A DNA stretch of 64,000 bases from Microbacterium sp. 8M (GTDB lineage Bacteria > Actinomycetota > Actinomycetes > Actinomycetales > Microbacteriaceae): the NCBI RefSeq assembly GCF_902506375.1, contig NZ_LR733284.1:2775092-2839091 (forward strand), read 5' to 3'. The notes beneath the pieces were generated by a model, which had not been told where the DNA came from, made no database searches, and was given only the letters and a program-made list of their open reading frames with translations. The translations under genes were made by a program, and so were the position numbers. Shown one piece after another: positions 8,678 to 17,389 of the stretch. Every line of letters begins with the position of its first letter. The first letter of the stretch is position 1.

Positions 8678-9262
8678 TCAGCGCCCTGCCTCGATCCCCT
8701 CTGCCGCCGGGTCCGCGACGTGGGTGTGCATCCGCACGCCCTCGTCGTTGAAGATGCTGATGATCTGGGCAGGTCTTCCTCCGGCCGCCGACATCGCGTG
8801 CGGCGTGCGGGTGTCGAACTCGGCGGCCTCGCCGCGCGTGAGCACGAGATCCTGACCGCCGAGGCGCAGCCGCAGCCGGCCGGAGATGACCGAGAACCAC
8901 TCGTAGCCGTCGTGCACCCGCAGTGCGGGAAGACGGGTCACCGGCGGGTAGGTGATCCGGTAGGTGTGCACGGGCGAGCCTTCCGGGGAGAGCGGCACGA
9001 TGACGACCCCGTCGCGGCGGATCACGGGTCGGCGGATGCGGGGATCGGGCGTCTCCTCCGGCAGGAGGTCCTCGATCCGGATGCCCAGGCGCCGGGTCAG
9101 CGGCAGCAGCAGCTCGAGGCTCGCCTGACGCTTTCCCGATTCCAGGCGGGACAGGGTGCTGGCCGACATCTCCGCCCGTTCGGCCAGTTCCTCGAGAGTC
9201 CATCCGCGGGCCCGCCGAGCGGCGCGCAGCCGCGGTCCCACCTGGGCCAGCTCATCCTGCAC
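8678..9262 (-). CDS. XRE-family regulator with C-terminal cupin domain
   Basis: A 194-residue regulator. An XRE helix-turn-helix is at about residues 8-62 (R-L-R-A-A-R-R-A-R-G-W-T-L-E-E-L-A). A cupin sensor domain is at about 95-185, with D-G-Y-E-W-F-S-V-I-S-G and the T-P-H-A-M barrel motif. I prefer the GTG at 9262, preceded by AAGGGGA, over the ATG at 9313. The longer start would place an operator-like palindrome inside the coding sequence and add a non-homologous leader. It is divergent from a flavoprotein it probably controls. Confidence 0.88.
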   Translation of the reverse strand: MQDELAQVGPRLRAARRARGWTLEELAERAEMSASTLSRLESGKRQASLELLLPLTRRLGIRIEDLLPEETPDPRIRRPVIRRDGVVIVPLSPEGSPVHTYRITYPPVTRLPALRVHDGYEWFSVISGRLRLRLGGQDLVLTRGEAAEFDTRTPHAMSAAGGRPAQIISIFNDEGVRMHTHVADPAAEGIEAGR

Positions 9263-9284
9263 GACTTCCCCTTCTTGCCAAAAC

Positions 9285-9300
9285 CGCAAGTTCACTTGCG
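9285..9300. promoter_or_regulatory. operator-like palindrome CGCAAGT-TC-ACTTGCG
   Basis: Perfect 7+2+7 inverted repeat in the 69-bp divergent region, just downstream of the predicted regulator promoter and 31 bp before the flavoprotein start. A second, partial dyad (CTTGC-N7-GCAAG) shares its left half. It is a probable binding site for the XRE-cupin protein, allowing autoregulation and control of both directions. Confidence 0.6.
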
Positions 9301-9308
9301 ATCCTGTG

Positions 9309-9337
9309 AGCATAGCCCCTGCACTGGATGCATGGAA
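9309..9337 (-). promoter_or_regulatory. promoter of the XRE-cupin gene
   Basis: TTCCAT (-35, 9332-9337) and TATGCT (-10, 9309-9314) are separated by 17 bp on the minus strand. RNA would begin near 9302, directly against the palindrome. Confidence 0.45.
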
Positions 9338-10294
9338 ACCGTGAACTCATCCGCCTCCTGGGACGTGATCGTCATCGGCGGTGGCGCTGCCGGCCTCTCC
9401 GCCGCGCTGCTGCTCGGGCGGGCGCGCCGTCGCACGCTGGTCATCGATGCGGGCAGCCCGCGCAACCGCTTCGCCGCGCACATGCACGGCGTGCTCGGGA
9501 ACGAGGGCGCGTCGCCGTCGGGCCTCCTTCGGCGCGGCAGGGAGGAGGTCGCCGGCTACGGCGTCGAGACCCGTGACGGCGCGGTCGCCGGTGTGCGCGA
9601 TGAGGGCGACGTCCTGGTCGTCGCCGTCGACGGCGCCGAGGAGCGCACCCGAGCGCTCGTGGTCGCCAGCGGCATCGACGACGACCTCCCCGCGGTCGCC
9701 GGGCTCGCCGAACGCTGGGGCACGAGCGTGCTGCACTGCCCGTACTGCCACGGCTGGGAGGTGCGCGACCGTCGGCTCGCGGTGTTGGCGACTTCGCCCG
9801 CGTCACTGCACCAGGCGAAGATGGTGCGGCAGTGGAGTGACGACGTCGTGCTCTTCTCCGCCGGGCTCGGCGGCCTGGACCCCTCCGACGAGCGTCTGCT
9901 GCGCGCCCGCGGCATCGAGATCGTCGCCTCGCCCGCCGTCGAGGTGCTCGGGGAGGGAACCACCGTCAGCGCCATCCGCACGGCCGACGGTGCCGAGATC
10001 CCGGTCGATGCGGTGTTCACCGGCGGTCGCCCGGTGCCGCACGACGGATTCCTCGACGACCTCCGCCTCGCCCGGGCCGACCTCCCGTCGGGTCTCGGAT
10101 CCTTCGTGCAGGCGGACGCCACCGGGAGGACGTCGCACCCGCGCATCTGGGCGGCCGGGAACGTGGTGAACCCGATGGCGACGGTGCCGATGGCGATCGG
10201 CGCGGGTGCCATGGCCGGCGCCGGGGTCAACGGCACTCTCGTCGAGGAGGACTTCCGTCTCGTGGCCGGCGCGCTCAGCCCAGCTGCTCGGTGA
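9332..10294 (+). CDS. NAD(P)/FAD-dependent oxidoreductase, thioredoxin reductase-like
   Basis: A 320-residue single-chain flavoprotein. The FAD-binding G-G-G-A-A-G is at 16-21, and a redox-active pair C-P-Y-C is at 136-139 within the N-terminal half of the NADPH domain. The C-terminal FAD motif W-A-A-G-N-V-V ends the fold. This family differs from true thioredoxin reductase in its surrounding motif ([10 protein letters not shown]), and its electron acceptor is generally unknown. ATG at 9332 and GTG at 9341 are both possible starts. Its end overlaps the convergent ABC-F gene by 20 bp. Confidence 0.88.
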   Translation: METVNSSASWDVIVIGGGAAGLSAALLLGRARRRTLVIDAGSPRNRFAAHMHGVLGNEGASPSGLLRRGREEVAGYGVETRDGAVAGVRDEGDVLVVAVDGAEERTRALVVASGIDDDLPAVAGLAERWGTSVLHCPYCHGWEVRDRRLAVLATSPASLHQAKMVRQWSDDVVLFSAGLGGLDPSDERLLRARGIEIVASPAVEVLGEGTTVSAIRTADGAEIPVDAVFTGGRPVPHDGFLDDLRLARADLPSGLGSFVQADATGRTSHPRIWAAGNVVNPMATVPMAIGAGAMAGAGVNGTLVEEDFRLVAGALSPAAR

Positions 10295-12095
10295 GCTCGA
10301 ACCAGCGCAGCTCCAGCTCGTCCACCTCGTCCTGCTGCGCCTGGATCGCCTTCATCTTCTCGCCGAGGCCGGCGTAGTCGGACTGATCGTGGTCGGCGAG
10401 CGCATGCTTGGCGCGGTCGATCTGCTCGGCGAGCTTCTGCATGCGCCGTTCGAGCGCGGAGACCTCCTTCTCCGCGGCCCGGCGGTCCGCCCCGCTCAGT
10501 GCCGGTTCGGCGGCGGCCGGGGCGGATCCCGACTGCGCTCCCGAATCCTTCGGCGCCGCCTGCTCGAGCGCCCGCAGCCGCAGGTACTCGTCGACGCCGC
10601 CGGGCAGGTGCCGCAGGCGCCCGCCGAGGATCGCGTACTGCTGGTCCGTCACGCGCTCCAGGAAGTAGCGATCGTGGCTGACGACGAGGAGCGTGCCCGG
10701 CCACGAGTCGAGGAGGTCCTCGATGGCGGCGAGCATGTCCGTGTCCATGTCGTTCGTGGGCTCGTCGAGGATCATCACGTTGGGCTGGTCCAGCAGCACG
10801 AGCAGCAGCTGCAGCCGGCGCTGCTGGCCTCCGGACAGGTCCTTGACCGGGGTGGACAACTGTGCCGAGGAGAACCCGAGGCGCTCCAGCAGCTGGCCGG
10901 GCGTGAGCTCGGCGGCCTTGGATCCTGTACCGAACGTGTAGGTCGTGCGCAGGCGCCCGATCACGACGCGGACGGGCTCGTCCCACACGTCCTGCAGTTC
11001 GTCCAGGCGCTGGGTGAGGGTGCGCACCTGCACCGTCTTGCCGTGCTTGACCCGGCCGCTGGTGGGTTCCACGGTCCCGGCCACGAGGCCGAGCAGGGTG
11101 GACTTGCCCGCGCCGTTGACGCCGAGGATGCCGGTGCGCTCCCCGGGGGCGATGCGCCACTCCACGTCGCGCAGCACCTCGCGCTCCGGCGTCGTGGCCG
11201 TCGCCGGGAACGTCACACCCGCGTCGATGAGGTCGACCACGTCCTTGCCGAGACGCGACACCGCGAGCGACTGCAGCGCGATCCGGTCGCGGATCTCGGG
11301 CACGTCTGCGATGAGCGCGTTCGCCGCGTCGATGCGGAACTTCGGCTTCGAGGTGCGCGCGGGCGCGCCACGGCGCAGCCACGCCAGCTCCTTGCGGGCG
11401 AGGTTCTGCCGCTTCGCCTCGGTCGCCGCCGCCATCCGGTCCCGCTCCACGCGCTGCAGGATGTACGCGGCGTAGCCGCCCTCGAAGGGCTCGACGATCC
11501 GGTCGTGCACCTCCCAGGTCTCGGTGCACACCTCGTCCAGGAACCAGCGGTCGTGCGTGACCACCATGAGCGCGCCCTGGCCCGCCGGCCAGCGCCGCTT
11601 CAGATGCTCCGCGAGCCAGCCGATGGCCTCCACGTCGAGGTGGTTGGTGGGCTCGTCCAGAGCGATGATGTCCCAGTCGCCGGCGAGGAGCTTCGCGAGC
11701 GCGACGCGACGCCGCTGCCCTCCGGAGAGGTCGGCGACCGAGGCGTCCCAGTCCAGGTCCCCGACGAGCCCGTCGATCACGTCGCGGATCCTCGGATCCC
11801 CGGCCCACTCGTGCTCCGCCGCATCGCCGACGATGGCGCGTCCCACGGTGAGCGCGTCGTCCAGGACGTCGGCCTGGTCGAGCACGCCGATCGTCGTCCC
11901 GCCGCGCACGGTCACCCGGCCGGCGTCCGGCTCCAGACGGCCGGCGAGCATCGCCAGCAGGCTCGACTTGCCGTCGCCGTTGCGGCCGACGATGCCGATC
12001 CGGTCGCCCTCCTCGATGCCGAGGGTGACGGAGTCGAAGACGACGCGGGTGGGGAATTCGAGGTGGAGCCCTTCGGCCCCGAGAAGATGTGCCAT
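10275..12095 (-). CDS. ABC-F family ATPase (ribosome-associated or resistance type)
   Basis: A 606-residue soluble protein with two ABC ATPase domains and no membrane segments. Walker A motifs are G-R-N-G-D-G-K-S-S (about 37-45) and G-V-N-G-A-G-K-S-T (about 322-330). L-S-G-G-Q signatures and D-E-P-T-N Walker B boxes follow in each half. The inter-domain linker is about 80 residues, and a coiled coil ends the protein (about 530-600), as in Uup-type proteins. ABC-F proteins act on the ribosome to resolve stalled states or protect from antibiotics; which role applies here is not decided. Confidence 0.92.
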   Translation of the reverse strand: MAHLLGAEGLHLEFPTRVVFDSVTLGIEEGDRIGIVGRNGDGKSSLLAMLAGRLEPDAGRVTVRGGTTIGVLDQADVLDDALTVGRAIVGDAAEHEWAGDPRIRDVIDGLVGDLDWDASVADLSGGQRRRVALAKLLAGDWDIIALDEPTNHLDVEAIGWLAEHLKRRWPAGQGALMVVTHDRWFLDEVCTETWEVHDRIVEPFEGGYAAYILQRVERDRMAAATEAKRQNLARKELAWLRRGAPARTSKPKFRIDAANALIADVPEIRDRIALQSLAVSRLGKDVVDLIDAGVTFPATATTPEREVLRDVEWRIAPGERTGILGVNGAGKSTLLGLVAGTVEPTSGRVKHGKTVQVRTLTQRLDELQDVWDEPVRVVIGRLRTTYTFGTGSKAAELTPGQLLERLGFSSAQLSTPVKDLSGGQQRRLQLLLVLLDQPNVMILDEPTNDMDTDMLAAIEDLLDSWPGTLLVVSHDRYFLERVTDQQYAILGGRLRHLPGGVDEYLRLRALEQAAPKDSGAQSGSAPAAAEPALSGADRRAAEKEVSALERRMQKLAEQIDRAKHALADHDQSDYAGLGEKMKAIQAQQDEVDELELRWFELTEQLG

Positions 12096-12140
12096 GTCGG
12101 ATCCCAGGGTAGTCGCGTGCTCTCCCGGCCCGCCTCCGGC

Positions 12141-12905
12141 TCAGGCTGGGCGCACGTGCACGACGTCGCCGGCCGCCACGCGGTGCACGCCCCCGGCCGA
12201 CACCAGAAGGCAGCCGTCCTCGCCCAGGCCCGTCGCCTCGCCCACGAGGTCCGCGCCGGCCGGGAGCATCACGCGCACGGTGCGTCCGAGCGTGACGCAG
12301 CGCGCAGCGACGGCGTCGCGCAGCCCGCTCGCCACGGCCGAGCCGTGCTCCGCGAGGCCGTCGATCCAGCCGTCCAGCCGGGCGAGGTAGCCCGCGACCA
12401 GCAGGTCGACGTCGACGTCGACGCCCTCGACCGCGAAGGAGGTCGCGGTCTGCACCGGCAGCTGCTCGGCCGTCATCCTGGTGTTGACGCCGGATCCCAC
12501 GATCACGGCCTCGGATCCGGAGGCTTCCGCGAGGATCCCGCAGATCTTCCGCTCTCCGACGAGCACGTCGTTCGGCCACTTCACGCCGACCGGGCGCCCG
12601 GGAAGCTGCGCCGCGACCGCATCCGCCATGGCGAGCCCGGCCGCGAGCGGGATCCAGCCGCGCTCGGCGACGGGGATCCGCGGCACCCGCAGCAGTACGG
12701 AGAGGGCGATCGCGGAGCCCGCGGGAGCCGTCCAGACGCGGTCCAGCCGGCCCCGCCCGGCGACCTGGTCCTCGGTGAGGATCGCGGACAGGTGGGGCCA
12801 TCCCGCCTCATCCTCGGCGTGCGCGCGCAGGTCGGCGTTCGTGGAGCCGGTGGACGCGACGACCTCGAGCCGCGAGGCGGCCGCGGTGCTGTGCGGGAAA
12901 GTCAT
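12141..12905 (-). CDS. birA: biotin--[acetyl-CoA-carboxylase] ligase
   Basis: A 254-residue monofunctional (class I) biotin protein ligase. The biotinyl-AMP motif G-R-G-R-L is at 50-54 and K-W-P-N-D-V-L-V is at 109-116, with a C-terminal SH3-like domain ending the chain. The N-terminal winged helix of E. coli BirA is absent, so it cannot be a DNA-binding repressor. It biotinylates the carrier domain of the carboxylase alpha chain encoded at 20259-22028. It is divergent from accD, and a -10 box TAGGGT lies 6 nt before the ATG, implying a leaderless mRNA. Confidence 0.94.
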   Translation of the reverse strand: MTFPHSTAAASRLEVVASTGSTNADLRAHAEDEAGWPHLSAILTEDQVAGRGRLDRVWTAPAGSAIALSVLLRVPRIPVAERGWIPLAAGLAMADAVAAQLPGRPVGVKWPNDVLVGERKICGILAEASGSEAVIVGSGVNTRMTAEQLPVQTATSFAVEGVDVDVDLLVAGYLARLDGWIDGLAEHGSAVASGLRDAVAARCVTLGRTVRVMLPAGADLVGEATGLGEDGCLLVSAGGVHRVAAGDVVHVRPA

Positions 12906-12911
12906 GCGGTC

Positions 12912-12917
12912 ACCCTA
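12912..12917 (-). promoter_or_regulatory. -10 box TAGGGT, leaderless birA
   Basis: On the minus strand TAGGGT ends 6 nt before the birA ATG at 12905. Its -35 region coincides with the left arm of the inverted repeat at 12934-12946. Confidence 0.55.
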
Positions 12918-12933
12918 TCCGGGGCCCTTCGGA

Positions 12934-13019
12934 GCCCTCGCGACCGGCGATCGGATCGGAGGGTCCGCACAGAGGATCCGGCCGGGGAGTTGTGCCTCTC
13001 ATCCAACGGTCGCGAGGGC
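12934..13019. promoter_or_regulatory. 13-bp inverted repeat between birA and accD
   Basis: Arms GCCCTCGCGACCG (12934-12946) and CGGTCGCGAGGGC (13007-13019) are perfect reverse complements 60 bp apart. Each arm lies over the -35 position of one of the two divergent promoters. This is the layout expected for a regulator that controls biotin attachment and carboxylase genes together. Confidence 0.55.
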
Positions 13020-13027
13020 CCCGGCGC

Positions 13028-13033
13028 TAATGT
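13028..13033 (+). promoter_or_regulatory. -10 box TAATGT, leaderless accD
   Basis: TAATGT ends 7 nt before the GTG at 13041 and fixes that start codon. No Shine-Dalgarno sequence is present. Confidence 0.55.
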
Positions 13034-13040
13034 GGAGACC

Positions 13041-14630
13041 GTGACGGACACGCCTGACCTCTACACGACCGCCGGCAAGATCGCCGACCTCCGCGCCCGC
13101 TACGACGAGGCCGTCGTCTCGGCAGAGGCGAAGGCGAAGGAGAAGCAGCACGCCAAGGGCAAGATGACGGCCCGCGAGCGCATCGAGCTGCTGGTGGATC
13201 CGGGCAGCTTCGTCGAGTTCGACGAGTACGTGCGGCACCGCACGACCGCTTTCGGGATGGACCGCAACCGGCCCTACGGCGACTCGGTCGTCACCGGAGT
13301 CGGCACCATCAACGGGCGCACGGTCGCGGTGTACTCGCAGGACTTCACGACCTTCGGCGGCTCGCTCGGCGAGGTCTCCGGCGACAAGATCATCAAGATC
13401 ATGGAGTTCGCGCTGCGCAGCGGCGTGCCGATCATCGGCATCCTCGACTCGGGCGGGGCGCGCATCCAGGAGGGCGTGCTCGCGCTCAGCAAGTACGGCG
13501 AGATCTTCCGGCTGAACACCCGCTCCTCCGGCGTGATCCCGCAGATCTCGATCATCATGGGCCCGGCCGCGGGCGGCGCCGTCTACGGCCCCGCCCTCAC
13601 CGACTTCGTCATCATGGTCGACAAGACCAGCCAGATGTTCGTGACCGGCCCCGACGTCATCAAGACCGTGACCGGCGAGGACGTCGGCATGGAGGAGCTC
13701 GGCGGCGCCTACACCCACAACACCCGCTCGGGCGTCGCGCATTACCTCGCCGAGGACGAGGACGACGCGATCGACTACGCGCGCACCCTGCTGAGCTTCC
13801 TGCCCGACAACAACATGGCGGAGCTTCCCGCCTACGCGAGCGGCTTCGAGTTCGAGACCACGGACGCGGACCGGGCGCTCAACACGCTGATCCCGGACTC
13901 CCCGAACCAGCCCTACGACATCCACACCGTCATCGAGCACGTCGTCGACGACGGCGACTTCCTCGAGGTGCAGCCGCTGTTCGCGCCCAACATCGTGATC
14001 GGCTTCGGCCGCGTCGAGGGGCGCTCTGTCGGCATCATCGCCAACCAGCCCTCGCAGATGGCGGGCACCCTGAACATCGAGGCCGGAGAGAAGGCCAGCC
14101 GCTTCGTGCGATTCTGCGACGCGTTCTCGATCCCGATCGTCACCCTCGTCGACGTGCCCGGCTACCTCCCCGGCACCGACCAGGAGTGGACCGGCGTCAT
14201 CCGCCGCGGCGCGAAGCTCATCTACGCGTACGCCGAGGCCACCGTGCCGCTCGTCACCGTGATCCTGCGCAAAGCCTACGGCGGCGCGTACATCGTCATG
14301 GGCTCCAAGCAGCTCGGCGCAGACGTGAACCTCGCCTGGCCGACGGCCGAGATCGCGGTCATGGGCGGCCAGGGCGCCGTGAACATCCTCTACCGCGGCG
14401 AGATCAAGCGCGCCGAAGAGGCCGGCGAGGATGTCGCTGCCGTGCGCACGCGCCTGGCCAACGAGTACACCTACAACGTCACGAGCCCGTTCCTCGCCGC
14501 CGAGCGCGGGGAGATCGACGGCATCATCGAGCCGGCCAACACCCGCGTCTCGATCGCGAAGGCGCTGCGGGCCCTGCGCGGCAAGCGCGCCGAGCTGCCT
14601 CCGAAGAAGCACGGGAACATCCCGCTGTGA
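13041..14630 (+). CDS. accD: acyl-CoA carboxylase beta subunit (carboxyltransferase)
   Basis: A 529-residue carboxyltransferase of the PccB/AccD type. The N-terminal acyl-CoA half carries [11 protein letters not shown] (about 135-145). The C-terminal carboxybiotin half carries the [11 protein letters not shown] oxyanion segment (about 412-422). It transfers CO2 from biotin to acetyl- or propionyl-CoA for fatty acid synthesis; specificity cannot be read from sequence. The GTG start is set by the leaderless promoter. Its stop overlaps the GTG of the epsilon subunit gene (GTGA). Confidence 0.94.
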   Translation: MTDTPDLYTTAGKIADLRARYDEAVVSAEAKAKEKQHAKGKMTARERIELLVDPGSFVEFDEYVRHRTTAFGMDRNRPYGDSVVTGVGTINGRTVAVYSQDFTTFGGSLGEVSGDKIIKIMEFALRSGVPIIGILDSGGARIQEGVLALSKYGEIFRLNTRSSGVIPQISIIMGPAAGGAVYGPALTDFVIMVDKTSQMFVTGPDVIKTVTGEDVGMEELGGAYTHNTRSGVAHYLAEDEDDAIDYARTLLSFLPDNNMAELPAYASGFEFETTDADRALNTLIPDSPNQPYDIHTVIEHVVDDGDFLEVQPLFAPNIVIGFGRVEGRSVGIIANQPSQMAGTLNIEAGEKASRFVRFCDAFSIPIVTLVDVPGYLPGTDQEWTGVIRRGAKLIYAYAEATVPLVTVILRKAYGGAYIVMGSKQLGADVNLAWPTAEIAVMGGQGAVNILYRGEIKRAEEAGEDVAAVRTRLANEYTYNVTSPFLAAERGEIDGIIEPANTRVSIAKALRALRGKRAELPPKKHGNIPL

Positions 14631-14851
14631 GCGCCGAGGACGCGGCCGACGCGGTCGAGATCCAGGTGCTCCGCGGCTCCGCCACCGAGGAGGAGCTCGC
14701 GGCGCTCATCGCCGTGCTCTCCGAGGCGTTCGCCGCCGAGGAGGCCGACGCGGTGGCCGCCCAGAAGCCCGTCTCCGCCTGGGAGCGCAACCAGCGCGGG
14801 CTGCGCACTCCGCTGCGCCGGGACATCCCCTGGGGACGCTTCTCGGGCTGA
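14627..14851 (+). CDS. accE: acyl-CoA carboxylase epsilon subunit
   Basis: A 74-residue protein of the actinobacterial AccE/PccE family. Features are the [17 protein letters not shown]-terminus, an acidic helical middle, and a conserved basic C-terminus ending W-G-R-F-S-G. It binds and stimulates the alpha-beta carboxylase complex. Translation is coupled to accD through a GTGA overlap. Such small subunits are restricted to Actinobacteria, which supports the taxonomic reading. Confidence 0.85.
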   Translation: MSAEDAADAVEIQVLRGSATEEELAALIAVLSEAFAAEEADAVAAQKPVSAWERNQRGLRTPLRRDIPWGRFSG

Positions 14852-15098
14852 CCGCGGAACCCGCTGCAGCGCGGGCGGATCCAGGAATTTCGCCTCCGTC
14901 TGAATTTGTCCCCCAAAATACCTACAGACATCCTCTGCGCGACCCGGAAGACTCTTTCTTGCAACGCTTCGCGTTCGACCGGATCTCCGCCACAGGGTAG
15001 GCAGACGATCTCCGGTCTTTGCGGACGGTTTTCGGGTAACTGTTCCGCACCTGGCGAGGGGCGGGCGGCTTCGCCGCCCCTCGCCCTTTCTTATGCCG
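14852..15098. other. 247-bp noncoding region, possible small RNA
   Basis: No convincing ORF. The plus strand has a candidate promoter TTGTCC-17-CATCCT (14907-14935), a second TTCGAC-18-TAGGCA (about 14976-15005), a GCGGA/TCCGC stem near 15021-15048, and the terminator at 15053-15091. It is noticeably less GC-rich than its surroundings. A transcript of roughly 80-150 nt ending at the terminator is possible. I recognise no known RNA family. Confidence 0.35.
15053..15091 (+). terminator. intrinsic terminator
   Basis: 12-bp GC-rich arms (15053-15064 and 15074-15085) are followed by CTTTCTT. It reads on the plus strand, ending either accD-accE transcription or a separate small RNA. Confidence 0.8.
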
Positions 15099-16106
15099 TC
15101 AGTCCGCGTGGGTGCGCGGGATCTCGTGCCAGAGTTCGACGGAATCCTCGTCGGACGACTCCCCCGCCGCCGAACGACCCACGACCGTCACCGCGACACG
15201 CGGATCCTTCGGGGCGCGGATGATCAGCCGGGCCGAGGAGGAGCCGGAGAGCACGTCGGCCAGCTCCTCCCGGATCCGGCCCTTGGTCTGCTCGTCCAGC
15301 CCGTTCAGGCCGCCGTCGTCGAACACCGTGACCGACGCGCCCCTCGCGCGCGCCGACTCGATCGCCGCGCGCGCCCGCTCGTTGAGCAGCTCGCCGCCGC
15401 GGATCTCGTCCCGCAGACGCCCTTCGGCCAGCCGCGCGGTGCGCCGCTCCTCCGGCGAGAGCTCGCCGCGCGTCTCGATGACCCGACTGAGCACGGGTCC
15501 GGCCACCGTGAGGGCGTACTGCACGCGCTCGCGGCGCTCCCGCTGGCGCACGATCTGCGTCGCCTGCCACGCGGATGCCGCCTGCTGGATGCCGGCGAGA
15601 CGATCGGTGTCGCGCACGGCTCGGCGCCAGAACGCGACGAGCAGCTGGGCGATCACCATCCACACGGTGGATCCGACCAGGCCCAGCCCGAGTGCGGCGA
15701 GGAAGCCGATCCAGGCGGTCGAGGCGATGGTGAGCAGGACCAGCACCAGCCATCCCTCCAGGGGGCGGCGCCGCACGATGCAGACGACGCCGATCAGGCC
15801 GACGGAGCCGATGTACCAGGTGGCGTAGGGCGCGAGCAGCTGATCCGGATCCAGACCGAGGTTGCTCAGCTGCGGGATCGCGATCGCTGAGGCGAGCGCG
15901 AGGGCGGCGGCCCAGCGCGGCATCTGCACGGCGCGCCCGGCGCCGACGATCGCGATCACCGCGAACGAGGCGAGGTAGATGGCGACCGCGAGCAGCACCA
16001 GCAGCGGGCGCGGGGGCGGCGACGTCCACGCCAGCGCACGCGCAGCGAAGTAGCAGGCGAACACGAGCGCCAGTCCGGTCGCCACGATGCGCACGGTGAG
16101 TCTCAT
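15099..16106 (-). CDS. membrane protein with degenerate histidine-kinase-like C-terminus
   Basis: 335 residues. About five to six hydrophobic segments occupy residues 5-165. A cytosolic part follows, with a charged helical region (about 180-260) placed like a HisKA_3 dimerisation domain but lacking the phospho-accepting His-Asp. The final fold (about 265-325) has strand spacing similar to a kinase ATPase domain but no recognisable N or G boxes. Its ATG overlaps the stop of the true kinase gene by 4 nt (ATGA). I infer a pseudo-kinase or sensor partner; the catalytic loss should be confirmed structurally. Confidence 0.6.
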   Translation of the reverse strand: MRLTVRIVATGLALVFACYFAARALAWTSPPPRPLLVLLAVAIYLASFAVIAIVGAGRAVQMPRWAAALALASAIAIPQLSNLGLDPDQLLAPYATWYIGSVGLIGVVCIVRRRPLEGWLVLVLLTIASTAWIGFLAALGLGLVGSTVWMVIAQLLVAFWRRAVRDTDRLAGIQQAASAWQATQIVRQRERRERVQYALTVAGPVLSRVIETRGELSPEERRTARLAEGRLRDEIRGGELLNERARAAIESARARGASVTVFDDGGLNGLDEQTKGRIREELADVLSGSSSARLIIRAPKDPRVAVTVVGRSAAGESSDEDSVELWHEIPRTHAD

Positions 16107-17329
16107 GAGTGCGACCACCCCAGCGTCACGACGGTGCCGTGGCGATCGGAGTCGATGGTGGCGACTCCGCCCACCGCCGCCATCCGGGCCAGGATCGAGG
16201 CGCGGATGCCGAGGCGATCCGGGCCCACCTGGGCCGGATCGAATCCGCCGCCGGTGTCGCTGACCTTGACCGTGAGCCCGGTGTCCCCGTGCCCCTCCAC
16301 GACCACGGCGAGCCCGCGACCGGAGGCGTGCGCGACCGCGTTGCCGATGGCCTGCCGCGCGGCGAGCGCCATCGCCCGGGCGACGCGGTCGGGCACGGCG
16401 CCGTGTCCGAAGTGCTCGACCTCGATCGACAGCCCCATCTGCCGCACGGCGACGCGCAGGTCCTCGACGAGCAGCTCGATCTGCACCGGCTCCTCGCTGC
16501 CCTCCTGCGCGGGCGCCTCCGCGTTGGCCAGACGGGTGAGGGCCTCCCGCGCCATGTCGACAGCGAGCGCGCGTGCTCGATCGGTCTCGGCTCGCTCCGC
16601 GGCGATGAGCGCGGCGAGCACGCTGTCGTGCATGAGCGCGGCGACGGCGACCCGCTCGTGCTCCGCGGCCTCGGCGGCCGCGGCGGCGGTGTACAGCGCG
16701 ACCGCGCGACCGCGGGCGTCGTCGACGCCGTTGGCGACGGACCGGAACATCCACCCCAGCGCCACCAGCACCAGCCCGAGGATCAGGGTGAACGACACGT
16801 CGAAAGCGGTGACGACCCAGAAGTCGGACCGGAACTCGCCCTGCAGGAGCCGCACCGTGCCGTAGAGGAAGGGTCCGATGAGCGCCCACGCTACCTGCAC
16901 GCCGAGCGGGAAGGCGACGACGGCGGCGACCCCGGCCACGTTGACGAGGAAGAAGATCCACGGCTGATCCGACGGCACGAGATTGCGGTGCGTGGCGACG
17001 AAGGGCCACAGCGCGAGATCCACGATGTACGCGACGAAGAACACGCCGGCGGTAAGGCGCACGGCGCGTCCGATCGCGCAGCACACGAGCATCGCGAGCC
17101 ACGGCACGAACACGAGCGCCATCATCGCCACGTGCGGGACGTCGACGACGGTCAGCTTGACGAGGGCGTTGACGAGCGCCTGGGTACCCAGGGCGAGCGC
17201 GCCCACGCCGACGACGATGGCGATGATGCGCTCGATCCGCCGTCCGGCGAAGCGCTCCAGCTCCTGCCCGACCTCGCCGGGTGTGGGGATCTTCTCCCAG
17301 GCCTCCCTGAGGCCCTGGTCCGCCGACAC
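16103..17329 (-). CDS. sensor histidine kinase (DesK/NarL-partner type)
   Basis: 408 residues with about six transmembrane segments in residues 35-195. The dimerisation helix carries the phosphorylation site His234-Asp235 (L-M-H-D-S-V-L). The ATPase domain has an N-box-like A-I-G-N-A-V-A-H-A and a clear G1 box D-T-G-G-G-F near 363. It autophosphorylates and should pass phosphate to the response regulator encoded just upstream in the transcript. The signal is unknown. It sits between the regulator gene (60-nt gap) and the overlapping kinase-like gene. Confidence 0.85.
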   Translation of the reverse strand: MSADQGLREAWEKIPTPGEVGQELERFAGRRIERIIAIVVGVGALALGTQALVNALVKLTVVDVPHVAMMALVFVPWLAMLVCCAIGRAVRLTAGVFFVAYIVDLALWPFVATHRNLVPSDQPWIFFLVNVAGVAAVVAFPLGVQVAWALIGPFLYGTVRLLQGEFRSDFWVVTAFDVSFTLILGLVLVALGWMFRSVANGVDDARGRAVALYTAAAAAEAAEHERVAVAALMHDSVLAALIAAERAETDRARALAVDMAREALTRLANAEAPAQEGSEEPVQIELLVEDLRVAVRQMGLSIEVEHFGHGAVPDRVARAMALAARQAIGNAVAHASGRGLAVVVEGHGDTGLTVKVSDTGGGFDPAQVGPDRLGIRASILARMAAVGGVATIDSDRHGTVVTLGWSHS

Positions 17330-17389
17330 GCCTAGCCCGCTCGCCCTGGTGCCGGGGCCGTCGGACGCGTCACCCGCGGCGCGGTGCGC

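Noticed and set aside
9263..9313. Longer ATG start at 9313 for the XRE-cupin regulator
   Set aside because: It adds residues outside the HTH fold and would place the palindrome and the likely transcription start inside the gene. The GTG at 9262 has AAGGGGA upstream.
9556..12801. 1081-codon open frame on the minus strand
   Set aside because: Low-complexity Arg/Gly/Ala translation with no motifs, overlapping well-supported genes in other frames. It is a high-GC shadow.
12141..12905. BirA acting as repressor at the birA-accD inverted repeat
   Set aside because: The protein has no N-terminal winged helix; the catalytic domain begins almost at residue 10.
10206..14630. A single 1474-codon open frame on the plus strand
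   Set aside because: Only 13041-14630 (accD) is real. The upstream part is the antisense of the ABC-F and birA genes, kept open by high G+C. A leaderless promoter marks the true start.
14852..15098. tRNA or 6C-type RNA in the gap
   Set aside because: No cloverleaf, and no paired loops with six cytosines. Only generic stems and a terminator are present.
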